Shown here: positions 1 through 12,006 of the stretch, in pieces
Numbering within the stretch: position 1 is the stretch's first letter
Layout of the letters: every line of letters starts with the position of its first letter
Source: Aureimonas ureilytica
GTDB taxonomy: Bacteria; Pseudomonadota; Alphaproteobacteria; Rhizobiales; Rhizobiaceae
Direction: 5' to 3'
NCBI RefSeq assembly: GCF_001475935.1
Contig: NZ_LDQA01000022.1
Coordinates: forward strand, 177,042-241,041
Length of the DNA stretch: 64,000 nt
Translations under genes and position numbers: made by a program
The notes under the pieces: generated by a model
The model's input: only the letters and a program-made list of their open reading frames with translations
What the model was told of the DNA's origin: nothing
Databases searched by the model: none

Positions 1-992
1 GCGTCCACAGCCGGCTCGGCCGGACGCTGGCGGGGCAGGGCGGAGGCGAGGAAGCCTTCGAAGGCAGATAGGGCCGGATCGCGAAAGCGATCCGCCTCCT
101 GAAGCATTTCATGGCGCGCACCGGCCACACGCAGGAAATGGCCTGAGCGCATTCGCCAGGCCAACCGTTCCGCCGCGCGGTTCGACACGACCCGGTCGGC
201 TCCCGCCGCCAGAAACAAAGTCGGCAGGCGCATCCGCGCGATGACGTCGGACTTCTCCAGCCGCCTCTGCGCCTTCAAGACGGCGCGCAACCAGGACGCC
301 GAAAGAGCGCCGACGAAGAGGTCGGGCGCGTTGATCTGAAGCGCCAGATTGCGCTCGAACCGCTTGCGATCGGATGTCAGCGGATTGTCGGCGAGAGCGG
401 TGCCTGGCTCGATGCGCCGCGCCCGGCGCACCGGCAGCCATCCAAGGCCCGTCCAGTGAAGAAGTGAGGATACGAGGCGGAAGCTGGCAAGGGCGAGCCC
501 CGAGCCGGGCACGGCGACGAAAGGCGCCAGCAGCACCATGCGCTCCACACGATCCTCCAGCCGTTCCATGGCTGTGAGCGCGACGAGCCCGCCCATGGAA
601 TGGGCCAAAATCGCATAAGGTGCAGGGCAGCGCGGCAGCACGACCTCGTGGAAAATCCGGTCGAGATCGTCGGTGAACTGAGAGAGATTCGCGACATGGC
701 CGACGAAAGGGTTGGCGAGCGAGCGGAACGAGCGGCCTTGGCCACGCCAGTCGAAGGTCGCGACGCTAAACCCCATCCGGTTGAGGTCGCGCATCGTCTC
801 GAAATATTTTTCGCTGGCCTCGTTGCGCCCTTGGAGCAGAAGAATCGTGCCTCGGCTTTCCCGTCCCTCGGTGCGTGGGGCCAGGGCATAGCGCAGGCTC
901 CGACCCCGGCCCATGTCGAGATACCCGATCTCCATATCGAGAGGCGGCGGATTGTCGAGCGAAGAGACGAAAGCGTCGGGCGTTTGCGACAA
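1..992 (-). CDS. Alpha/beta hydrolase, lysophospholipase-like (3' end beyond window)
   Basis: This is a serine hydrolase of the alpha/beta fold, most like the PldB-type lysophospholipases annotated in rhizobia. The reading frame is open to the left edge, so the C-terminus is missing. The nucleophile elbow is AHSMGG (coded near 590-605). An acidic residue follows in AAGADRVV and a histidine in GARHEMLQE, so a complete catalytic triad is visible before the edge. I placed the start at a TTG at 992 because an AAGGGAGAG ribosome site lies about 9 bases upstream and the protein then begins SQTPDAFVSSLDNPPP; an in-frame ATG near 1074 is possible but has a poor site. Substrate is not shown by the sequence; a lipid ester is inferred from family. 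Confidence 0.8.
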   Translation of the reverse strand, partial: MSQTPDAFVSSLDNPPPLDMEIGYLDMGRGRSLRYALAPRTEGRESRGTILLLQGRNEASEKYFETMRDLNRMGFSVATFDWRGQGRSFRSLANPFVGHVANLSQFTDDLDRIFHEVVLPRCPAPYAILAHSMGGLVALTAMERLEDRVERMVLLAPFVAVPGSGLALASFRLVSSLLHWTGLGWLPVRRARRIEPGTALADNPLTSDRKRFERNLALQINAPDLFVGALSASWLRAVLKAQRRLEKSDVIARMRLPTLFLAAGADRVVSNRAAERLAWRMRSGHFLRVAGARHEMLQEADRFRDPALSAFEGFLASALPRQRPAEPAVD

Positions 993-1387
993 GGAAAAGG
1001 CTCTCCCTTCGGATGCCAAGCGATCCGCGGCGGATGCGCGGCTCAACGGGCATCGAGATGCCCTCAGCATAGAGCGCGATGGTAAACGATCTGCCGCCAG
1101 ATGTCCGCGTCTGCCCGGCTGAAGCCGATGTGCTTGCAGCTAGCTGGCGTGAAAACGGGGCCGACCTGATCTCGCGGAAGAGGCCGACCCCGCGCAACCC
1201 TGGCGGAAGGGACGGGACGCCAGAGCCATAGACAGCAAGACAAACTCTGCCTTGCGGACTGGCACATTGACTCCAGCAGGCTGAACGCAGACGGAAGCGC
1301 GTGTTCATCTGGCGTTCATCCCGCCTGCCACCACAAGCCGCTGTTTTAAAACGCGTAACAGATTTCTCGAAAAAAATGCGGGCAAGG
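993..1387. other. Intergenic stretch without a supported gene
   Basis: About 400 bases lie between the hydrolase start and the hsp20 promoter region. Only short frames occur here; the best, a 50-codon plus-strand frame from 1079 to 1231, has no convincing ribosome site or recognisable motif. I see no clear hairpin with a T-run. The promoter of the hydrolase must lie in the left part, but I could not pick a convincing box. Confidence 0.4.
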
Positions 1388-1416
1388 CTTGAAGGCCAAA
1401 TTGCCGCTTACCATCT
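1388..1416 (+). promoter_or_regulatory. Putative RpoH (sigma-32) heat-shock promoter of hsp20
   Basis: CTTGAA at 1388-1393 matches the sigma-32 -35 element. A CTTACCATCT stretch at 1407-1416 sits at a suitable distance for the alphaproteobacterial -10 (CYTATNT-like). It lies upstream of a heat-shock gene and of the thermometer leader, which supports the reading. The -10 match is imperfect. Confidence 0.45.
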
Positions 1417-1421
1417 GCTTC

Positions 1422-1526
1422 CTGTGGCCGCCGAACGGGGCCACTGACGAGAAGCCCTCCGCCAGATGGGGAGGACATTGTTTCCCGTCAAAGTCGCAAA
1501 CCTGTTGCTTCCTATGGAGAACGACC
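1422..1526 (+). ncRNA. ROSE-type RNA thermometer in the hsp20 5' leader
   Basis: The last hairpin (1504-1522) pairs GTTGCTTCC with GGAGAAC and buries the ribosome site GGAG five bases before the ATG. The UUGCU anti-Shine-Dalgarno sequence with an unpaired G at 1507 is the signature of ROSE elements that control rhizobial small heat shock genes. Two upstream stems are visible: GTGGCC/GGCCAC (1424-1429 with 1439-1444) and CCTCC/GGAGG around 1458-1476. At low temperature the site is masked; on warming the weak stem melts and translation starts. Assignment rests on this structure and on the gene context. Confidence 0.75.
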
Positions 1527-1988
1527 ATGCGTCAGTTTGATTTCGCTCCCCTGTACCGCTCCACCGTCGGCTTCGACCGCTTGTTCTCGATGCTCGACAC
1601 GCTCGGTTCGGGTGAGAATGCCCAGACCTACCCGCCTTACAATATCGAGCGCACGGGCGAGAACGCCTATCGCATCACCATGGCCGTGGCCGGCTTCGGG
1701 GATGGCGAACTCTCGATCGAGTCGCGTGAAAACACGCTGACCGTGAAGGGCGAGAAGTCGGATGGCGAAGGCGAGGGGTCCGAGTTCTTGTATCGCGGCA
1801 TCGCCGCCCGCGCTTTCGAGCGCCGCTTCCAGCTCGCCGAGCATGTTGAAGTGAAGGGTGCGAGCCTCAGGAACGGCCTCCTCCATATCGATCTTCTGCG
1901 TGTGATCCCCGAGGCGATGAAGCCCCGCCGGATCGAGATTTCGAACGCCAACGCCAATGCGAAGTCGATCGAAGCCAACGCGGCCTGA
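1527..1988 (+). CDS. ibpA: Small heat shock protein, Hsp20 family
   Basis: A 153-residue holdase chaperone of the alpha-crystallin family that keeps unfolding cytoplasmic proteins soluble. The N-terminus MRQFDFAPLYRSTVGFDRLF is typical of rhizobial class A (IbpA-like) Hsp20 proteins, followed by the alpha-crystallin domain over roughly residues 30-125, with AGFGDGELSIESRENTLTV-type strands. The usual C-terminal I-x-I motif is not obvious. The ATG at 1527 was chosen because the ROSE hairpin ends just before it and the open frame upstream would run through that leader. A hairpin terminator follows, so it is probably monocistronic. The symbol is by family resemblance. Confidence 0.9.
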   Translation: MRQFDFAPLYRSTVGFDRLFSMLDTLGSGENAQTYPPYNIERTGENAYRITMAVAGFGDGELSIESRENTLTVKGEKSDGEGEGSEFLYRGIAARAFERRFQLAEHVEVKGASLRNGLLHIDLLRVIPEAMKPRRIEISNANANAKSIEANAA

Positions 1989-2013
1989 TCGAAACCGTAA
2001 TTCAGGTTGGGAG

Positions 2014-2043
2014 CGGCGCCTTTCGAGGCGCCGTTTTCGTTTG
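2014..2043 (+). terminator. Rho-independent terminator of hsp20
   Basis: A perfect stem CGGCGCC/GGCGCCG with a TTTCGA loop is followed by GTTTTCGTTT, 26 bases after the hsp20 stop. Confidence 0.8.
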
Positions 2044-2071
2044 TCACATCATGGCCGACGACCATACGAAA

Positions 2072-2102
2072 AAGGCCGGGCACCGCTATGGCACCCGGCC
2101 TT
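2072..2102 (-). terminator. Terminator of the Rmf-like gene
   Basis: A 9-base stem AAGGCCGGG/CCCGGCCTT encloses a short loop. Read on the minus strand it ends in CCTTTTTCG, directly downstream of the Rmf-like gene; it also faces the hsp20 gene and may act in both directions. Confidence 0.75.
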
Positions 2103-2123
2103 CGTCATGATGGTTTCAAGGCA

Positions 2124-2336
2124 TCAATGCAGCGCTTCGGACGCCGTGCCGTTGGAGGCCATCGTATGCTCGTTTGCAGTAGACGAGCGGAAATGGCCGG
2201 GCTCGGTGTTGCGGCTCTCGTTCCAGCCGGCCATCCATTCGGCCCTAAGGCTCGATCCCACGGGATATTCGCAGGACGACATCGGATGATTGTTCTGGAA
2301 GGCGAGCTTGCCTTGGTGGAATGCGTCGGTCGCCAT
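2124..2336 (-). CDS. Ribosome modulation factor (Rmf)-like protein
   Basis: A 70-residue protein. Its core, AFHQGKLAFQ followed by a C-E-Y-P segment and then R-x-x-W-M-x-G-W, matches the Rmf/CrpP family pattern (G-x-x-A-x-x-G, then CPY, then R-x-x-W-x-x-GW). In enterobacteria Rmf drives 100S ribosome dimer formation in stationary phase; the role here is inferred from similarity only. The start at 2336 has a strong AGGAGG site six bases upstream. The tail after residue 45 (NTEPGHFRSSTANEHTM) is longer than in E. coli Rmf and looks disordered. It is transcribed alone and ends in its own terminator. Confidence 0.75.
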   Translation of the reverse strand: MATDAFHQGKLAFQNNHPMSSCEYPVGSSLRAEWMAGWNESRNTEPGHFRSSTANEHTMASNGTASEALH

Positions 2337-2412
2337 GAGTTCCTCCTGTTGACGGACACAAGACCCAAACTCCTCAAAGCCTGATCCGTTCCCGACTGGC
2401 GACCTTTCGAAC

Positions 2413-3471
2413 TCAGGCGGTGGCTGCGAGCGCGGCGGCGAAGCGCTCGACATCGGCCGGCTCGGTGGACCAACTCGTGACCAGTCGAACCAGGACTTCG
2501 TTTTCGTTGAGCGCCTGGCCGCTGCCATGGGGCATGTTCCAGTCGTAGAAGACGGCGCCCTCGGCCCGCAGCGCGTCCGCCACCGGGCGCTCCAGAATCG
2601 CGAAGACCTCGTTGGAGCGCGTATCCCAGGCCTGCCGGGCGCGGTTCGAATGCGCCAAGGCGTCGCGCAATTGATCGGCCATCAAGTTGGCGTGCGCGGC
2701 CAGCGTCAGCCAGAGCCCATCGTCCAGATAGGCCATGAACTGCGCGGCGATGAAGCGCGTCTTGGAAAAGAGCTGCGCGCCCCGCTTGCGTATATAAGGA
2801 AATTGTCGCGCCTTCTCGGGATCGAAGAACACGACGGCTTCCGCGCACCAGCAGCCGTTCTTGGTGGCTCCGAAAGAAAGGATGTCGATGCCCGCCCGCC
2901 ATGTCATATCGGCGGGTGACAGCTTGGTCGCCGCCAGCGCATTGGCGAAACGCGCGCCGTCCATATGGAAGGCCAGATCCTGCTCATGCGCGATCGCGGC
3001 GAGCGCCGAGATTTCATCGCGGCTATAGAGCGTGCCGACTTCGCTCGCCTGGCTGATCGTTACCGCCATGGGCTGACCGGCATGGATGAAGCCGGGGCGG
3101 AAGCGGGCGAGCTCATGGCGCAGCTGCGCCGGATCGATCCGGCCCAAGGCTCCGTCCACCGGGGCCATGCGCGCGCCATGCGTGAAGAATTCCGGCGCGC
3201 CGCATTCGTCTTCCACCACATGCGCCTCGCGGTGGCACATGACGACGCCGCCGGGACGGTTCACGGCGGCAAAGCTCAAAGAGTTCGCGGCCGTTCCCGT
3301 GCCGACGAAGAAGACCGCGACCTCGCGCTCGAAAATCTCGTTGAAGCGCTGCTCCACCGCCTTGTCGAGATCGCTGGAGCCGTAGGCGGCAGCCATGCCC
3401 GCGCCATGCGTGGAAAGGGCGGCGGAGATGGCCGGATGAGCGCCGGACCAATTGTCGGAAGCAAAGATCAT
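2413..3471 (-). CDS. ltaE: Low-specificity L-threonine aldolase
   Basis: A 352-residue PLP enzyme that cleaves L-threonine to glycine and acetaldehyde and often takes allo-threonine and other beta-hydroxy amino acids. The protein begins MIFASDNWSGAHPAIS, the usual start of the family, and the PLP lysine lies in SFGATKNG. The conserved HMDGARFANA segment follows the family pattern. The start at 3471 has a GGAAAGG site at suitable distance; the open frame further upstream is not conserved in character. It is divergent from gltB. The product could be called a serine hydroxymethyltransferase-like aldolase, but the family match is clear. Confidence 0.93.
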   Translation of the reverse strand: MIFASDNWSGAHPAISAALSTHGAGMAAAYGSSDLDKAVEQRFNEIFEREVAVFFVGTGTAANSLSFAAVNRPGGVVMCHREAHVVEDECGAPEFFTHGARMAPVDGALGRIDPAQLRHELARFRPGFIHAGQPMAVTISQASEVGTLYSRDEISALAAIAHEQDLAFHMDGARFANALAATKLSPADMTWRAGIDILSFGATKNGCWCAEAVVFFDPEKARQFPYIRKRGAQLFSKTRFIAAQFMAYLDDGLWLTLAAHANLMADQLRDALAHSNRARQAWDTRSNEVFAILERPVADALRAEGAVFYDWNMPHGSGQALNENEVLVRLVTSWSTEPADVERFAAALAATA

Positions 3472-3796
3472 GAGAGCCTTTCCGGCATTATCGACCGAGC
3501 TTCTGCCCTTGCGCGCTTCAAACCTGCGCGTCAACGCGTTAGAAGCACTCTTGAAAAAATCCAAAGAAGCTGCCATAAGCCTGAGATATGGCAGCAATGC
3601 TGACCTAAATTGCCGACCTTCGGGTCGCAGTGCCGAACCCCGACGGATCGCGGGGCTTTGAACATGGGGCCCTTCGGGCTCTGATCGAAACGGGAATTCC
3701 TCCGGGCGTGGCGGTTCAGACCGGCCGCGCCCAGCGGGCTGCCCGGAGTTGGAACCCGCCTCCGGGGCGTGGTTCGAAATAGGGAGACGTGACGCG
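3472..3796. promoter_or_regulatory. Divergent ltaE-gltB intergenic region with a strong dyad
   Basis: The 325-base gap carries no gene. At 3569-3595 there is a perfect 9-base inverted repeat, GCTGCCATA and TATGGCAGC, with a 9-base centre; this is the size of a dimeric activator or repressor site and lies where both genes could be controlled. Two hairpins closer to gltB (CCCCG/CGGGG around 3636-3655 and GGGCCC/GGGCTC around 3666-3680) may belong to its leader. The ribosome site of gltB is AGGGAGA at 3781. Confidence 0.5.
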
Positions 3797-8512
<4,716 letters not shown>

Positions 8513-8520
8513 GGCGGCGT

Positions 8521-8691
8521 ATGGCCCCAGGCGAGGCGACGATACGGTTGGCGAATGGCGGCATTGATCGCCTTCGCCATTCCGGCAGGGATGTGGTTGG
8601 CGAACGGGTTCTTCCGGCGCCGGCCGTCATCTTCGGCGCAACACTCGGGGCCGCCTTCTGGATAAGACGCCGGTATCTCCGTCCCTGATCC
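8521..8691 (+). pseudogene. Possible frameshifted small two-helix membrane protein
   Basis: Between gltB and gltD two overlapping plus-strand frames each carry one hydrophobic half. Frame one (ATG at 8555) gives MAALIAFAIPAGMWLANGFF and then arginines; frame two, open from 8521, gives AVIFGATLGAAFWIRRRYLRP and stops at 8691. Joined by a -1 shift near 8612-8622 they would make a plausible protein of about 45 residues with two membrane helices and a basic end. In this sequence neither frame alone carries both helices. It may be a decayed gene, a sequencing error or chance. No strong ribosome site is visible. Confidence 0.3.
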
Positions 8692-8895
8692 ACCCTCTCG
8701 TCGCCGATCGGCGGGAGGCGGCTCGGGGCAGCGGGCGGCCGGCAATCGCTCGCGAAGTTTGGACGCGTTCTATTTTCGCGAATTTTGGTATAAGGCGGCG
8801 CATGTCGAAGCCGGCCCGGCAACCGGGCGAGCCGACAGGGCGCTGCGGTCTGCTGCCGCCAGGATCGTGCGGCAGAACTTAAGACGGAGGGGCAA

Positions 8896-10350
8896 ATGGG
8901 CAAGGTGACGGGCTTTCTCGAGATCGACCGCCAGACGGCGAAATATCAGCCGGCGTCCGACCGCATTCGCCATTTCCGCGAATTCACGCTGCCCATGTCG
9001 GAAGAGGAAGTGGGCAAGCAGGCGGCGCGCTGCATGGATTGCGGCATTCCCTTCTGCCACGGGCCGACGGGCTGCCCCGTGCACAACCAGATCCCGGACT
9101 GGAACGATCTCGTCTATTCCGGCGATTGGGAAGCGGCGATCCGCAACCTGCACTCCACCAACAACTTCCCCGAATTCACCGGCCGCATCTGCCCCGCGCC
9201 CTGCGAGGAAGCCTGTACGCTGAATCTGGAAGACGTTCCGGTCGCCATCAAGACGGTGGAACAGGCGATCGCCGATCAGGCCTATAAGCTCGGCCTCATC
9301 CAGCCGCAGCCCGCCGAGACGCAGACGGGCAAGCGCGTCGCCGTCATCGGCTCGGGTCCGGCGGGCATGGCGGCGGCCCAGCAGCTTGGGCGCGCGGGCC
9401 ATGAGGTTCATGTGTTCGAGCGCGAGTCGCGCGCGGGCGGTCTGCTTCGCTACGGCATTCCCGACTTCAAGATGGAAAAGCACTGGATCGACCGGCGCGT
9501 CGAGCAGATGCAGGGCGAGGGCGTGACCTTCCATTGCGGCGTCGATGTCGGCAAGGACAAGACGCTGGCCGATCTCCAAGCCGAGTTCGACGCGGTTCTT
9601 TATTGCGGCGGCGCGGAGCGTCCGCGCGAGGCTGGTATTCCGACCAACGGGCTGGAAGGCATCTATGATGCGATGCCCTATCTCGTGCAGCAGAACCGCC
9701 GCGTCGGTGGCGAAAAGGTCGAGAGCGCCGGCTGGAACGCGGGCGAAATCTGGGCCGGCGCCAAGCATGTCGTGGTGGTCGGCGGCGGTGACACAGCGTC
9801 GGACTGCGTCGGCACGGCCTTCCGTCAGGGTGCAGTAAAAGTCACGCAGCTCGACATTCGCCCGCAGCCGCCCAAGACGGAGAACAAGCTCGAAGTCTGG
9901 CCCTACTGGGCGACGAAGATGCGCGTCTCCTCGTCCCAGGCCGAAGGCGCGGTGCGCGAGTTCCAGGTCGCAACGCTCGAATTCGTCGGCGAGGACGGCC
10001 AGCTGACCGGCGTGAAGTGCGCGCAGGTGGACGAGAAGCGTAAGCCGATCCCCGGCACCGAGTTCGTCATCAAGGCCGATCTCGCCTTTATCGCCATCGG
10101 CTTTGCCGGCCCGTTCATGGACGGGTTCATGGCCGATGCGGGCGACGCGCTGAAGACCAAGACGGATTCGCGCGGCAATGTGGCCGTGCTGGCGGACGAC
10201 CATGGCTACAAGACCTCGGTCGACAAGCTCTATGCCGCCGGCGACGTGCGCCGCGGTCAGTCGCTCGTGGTCTGGGCGATCCGCGAAGGCCGGCAGGCCG
10301 CGCGCGCCGTCGATCTCGACCTTATGGGCTCGACCACGCTGCCGCGCTGA
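8896..10350 (+). CDS. gltD: Glutamate synthase (NADPH) small subunit
   Basis: A 484-residue FAD protein that passes electrons from NADPH to GltB. The N-terminal region carries two cysteine groups for 4Fe-4S clusters (CMDCGIPFCHGPTGCP and CPAPCEEACTL). A first dinucleotide fold begins at VAVIGSGPAGMAAAQ (FAD) and a second at VVVVGGGDTASDCVG (NADPH), and the C-terminal GDVRRGQSLVVWAIREGR closes the FAD site. GGAGGGG lies just before the ATG. It follows gltB on the same strand and ends in a strong terminator. PreT at 50.8 kb is a paralogous fold in this window, but gene context settles this one as GltD. Confidence 0.97.
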   Translation: MGKVTGFLEIDRQTAKYQPASDRIRHFREFTLPMSEEEVGKQAARCMDCGIPFCHGPTGCPVHNQIPDWNDLVYSGDWEAAIRNLHSTNNFPEFTGRICPAPCEEACTLNLEDVPVAIKTVEQAIADQAYKLGLIQPQPAETQTGKRVAVIGSGPAGMAAAQQLGRAGHEVHVFERESRAGGLLRYGIPDFKMEKHWIDRRVEQMQGEGVTFHCGVDVGKDKTLADLQAEFDAVLYCGGAERPREAGIPTNGLEGIYDAMPYLVQQNRRVGGEKVESAGWNAGEIWAGAKHVVVVGGGDTASDCVGTAFRQGAVKVTQLDIRPQPPKTENKLEVWPYWATKMRVSSSQAEGAVREFQVATLEFVGEDGQLTGVKCAQVDEKRKPIPGTEFVIKADLAFIAIGFAGPFMDGFMADAGDALKTKTDSRGNVAVLADDHGYKTSVDKLYAAGDVRRGQSLVVWAIREGRQAARAVDLDLMGSTTLPR

Positions 10351-10370
10351 AGGCACATCCCAATCCAACA

Positions 10371-10406
10371 GAAGGCTCGCTTCCGGACGGAGGCGAGCCT
10401 TTTTTG
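10371..10406 (+). terminator. Rho-independent terminator of gltBD
   Basis: The stem AAGGCTCGC/GCGAGCCTT is followed by a run of six T residues, 22 bases after the gltD stop. Confidence 0.9.
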
Positions 10407-10466
10407 TTGGAGAGACCGGAAGACGACAGGTGAGGGCGCTTGCTGGGTTTTCCCTGCTCGCGTCTG

Positions 10467-10486
10467 AGCGAGCCAAACGGCTCGCT
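10467..10486. other. Stem-loop in the gltD-DUF459 convergent gap
   Basis: AGCGAGCC and GGCTCGCT pair perfectly around a 4-base loop. There is no T-run on either side, so it is at best a weak terminator or transcript-end stabiliser for the minus-strand DUF459 gene. The rest of 10407-10604 holds no gene. Confidence 0.4.
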
Positions 10487-10604
10487 TGCACCGTGAGGAC
10501 GCCGTGAGGGCCCGACTTCACCGGTCAAATGGATAATGCTTGGCCCCTCGCGATCGCATGGCGATCTCTCGGCAAGCCCCGCTAAGAGGTCTCGTCCGCA
10601 GCCG

Positions 10605-12002
10605 CTAATTGATGGAGGACGTGTCCGGAGTACCGGCCTTTGGGACTGCCACTGGGGCCTCGGGCTTGGCAGGCGGCCCCGCCTCCGGGCCATGCAGGCG
10701 GAGCTCTTCAAGGCTTGTCGTGCCGCGAAACACGATGGCATTGTCGCGCGTCACCGGCGAAACGGCGGTGCCGCGCCCCGTCCAGTTGAACTGATCGGCC
10801 CGGCCTTCGACGGCGGCCGAAACGACGCCCTCGCGCACGAGCTTCTCGCGCGGCGAGCCCTGGCCGCCGGTGCCCGGCTGAGCGCTGCCGAGCAACTGGT
10901 CGCCGCCATCGAAGCGCGGATCGGCAAAGGAGATGGGCGCGGTCGTCGTGGCCAGCGCCGCGTCCACCACGGCCGGCAGGTCCTTGGCGGACAATTGCTG
11001 CGGCCCCAGGCTCGCCACGAAGTCCTCGACATTCAAGCCGAGCACTTTGGTGACGGGCTTCTCCACGAAATAGGCGAGCTTTTCCTGGCCTGCGCCCGTC
11101 AGCGTGATGCCGTCGGAATTGCGCAGTCGCACGGTCTGCCCGGCCATGTCGGGGCCGGAGGTCACGAAGCTGCCATTGGCGTCGGTGAAGCCGTTCCAGA
11201 TGTCGACATAATCGCCGCCATGGGCTTGCGCGACATTGCGGAACAGGTCGTTCAGATAGACCATATCTTCCGTCGCGCGGTCGGACTGGAAGGCCGGCAT
11301 TCCCACCCAAAGCCAAGGCTTCTTCTTTGCGCGGATCGCCTCGGCCAGAGCCTTGGCGCGCTGCTCGTAGGTGTCGGCCCATTCCGGACTGCGCAGCGCG
11401 ATCGTGCCCTCCATGGCACGAAAACCCTGCCGGTCGTTCGCCCCCAGCATGACCACGACGAGGTCGGCTTTGGTCTCGTCGATCAGGGCGCCGACGCTGG
11501 CGGGCCAATCATGGTGGTCTTCGCGCACGAGGCCGGAGGAGCCATCGGCGCGGTTCGTGACGCGAATGTCGCGGTTGGTGGCGAAGGCCGCGTCCAGCCC
11601 CTTGGCGAGCGACCCCGCCATGAAATCCCCGATCACGAGGACGTTGCGGGCTGCCTCACTTTTGGCGACGGGCGCGCTGGCGCTTGCGGCCACCGCCGCC
11701 GCACCCCCGGCCGCCGCGGTTGCCGCGGCCGAGCGGGGCGAATTGTTGCGCTTGGGCGCGACCTCGGTGCGCGCCTTCTTGCGCGGTGCCTTGCGGATGG
11801 TGCGCTGTTGCGGCGGCGCCTCATAGACGCGGTAGGACGGCTGCGAGCGGGGCGGGCCGCCGAACAGCATTTCGAGAATGCCCCTGCGCCGCTCCTGCGC
11901 CGCCGCGATTTCGGGGAGAACGGTCGAGCCAGCTAGGATAAGCGCCATGAGGGATGCGAGGCGCGCTCGTCCCCGATGCTTCGTGTTGCGCTCGTCCGTC
12001 AT
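10605..12002 (-). CDS. Periplasmic DUF459 / SGNH-like protein
   Basis: A 465-residue exported protein. An N-terminal signal segment (ASLMALILAGSTVLPEIAAAQ) is followed by a proline/arginine- and alanine-rich linker to about residue 115, then an SGNH-hydrolase-like domain and a disordered tail. Family blocks are recognisable: VLVIGDFMAGSLAKG in place of a GDS block, LGANDRQG as the Asn block, and SDGITLTGAG at the end. The serine of the first block is Phe and the final block has no histidine, so esterase activity is doubtful. It starts 4 bases after the mltB stop and is surely co-transcribed with it, suggesting a role in the cell wall or envelope polysaccharide. The start at 12002 avoids overlap with mltB. 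Confidence 0.85.
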   Translation of the reverse strand: MTDERNTKHRGRARLASLMALILAGSTVLPEIAAAQERRRGILEMLFGGPPRSQPSYRVYEAPPQQRTIRKAPRKKARTEVAPKRNNSPRSAAATAAAGGAAAVAASASAPVAKSEAARNVLVIGDFMAGSLAKGLDAAFATNRDIRVTNRADGSSGLVREDHHDWPASVGALIDETKADLVVVMLGANDRQGFRAMEGTIALRSPEWADTYEQRAKALAEAIRAKKKPWLWVGMPAFQSDRATEDMVYLNDLFRNVAQAHGGDYVDIWNGFTDANGSFVTSGPDMAGQTVRLRNSDGITLTGAGQEKLAYFVEKPVTKVLGLNVEDFVASLGPQQLSAKDLPAVVDAALATTTAPISFADPRFDGGDQLLGSAQPGTGGQGSPREKLVREGVVSAAVEGRADQFNWTGRGTAVSPVTRDNAIVFRGTTSLEELRLHGPEAGPPAKPEAPVAVPKAGTPDTSSIN

Positions 12003-12006
12003 CGGA

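Noticed and set aside
1079..1231. A 50-codon plus-strand frame between the hydrolase and hsp20
   Set aside because: No convincing ribosome site, no motif and no neighbour logic; may be chance in GC-rich DNA.
8759..8794. TTGGAC and TATAAG as a gltD promoter
   Set aside because: The two boxes are 24 bases apart, too far for a normal sigma-70-type promoter.
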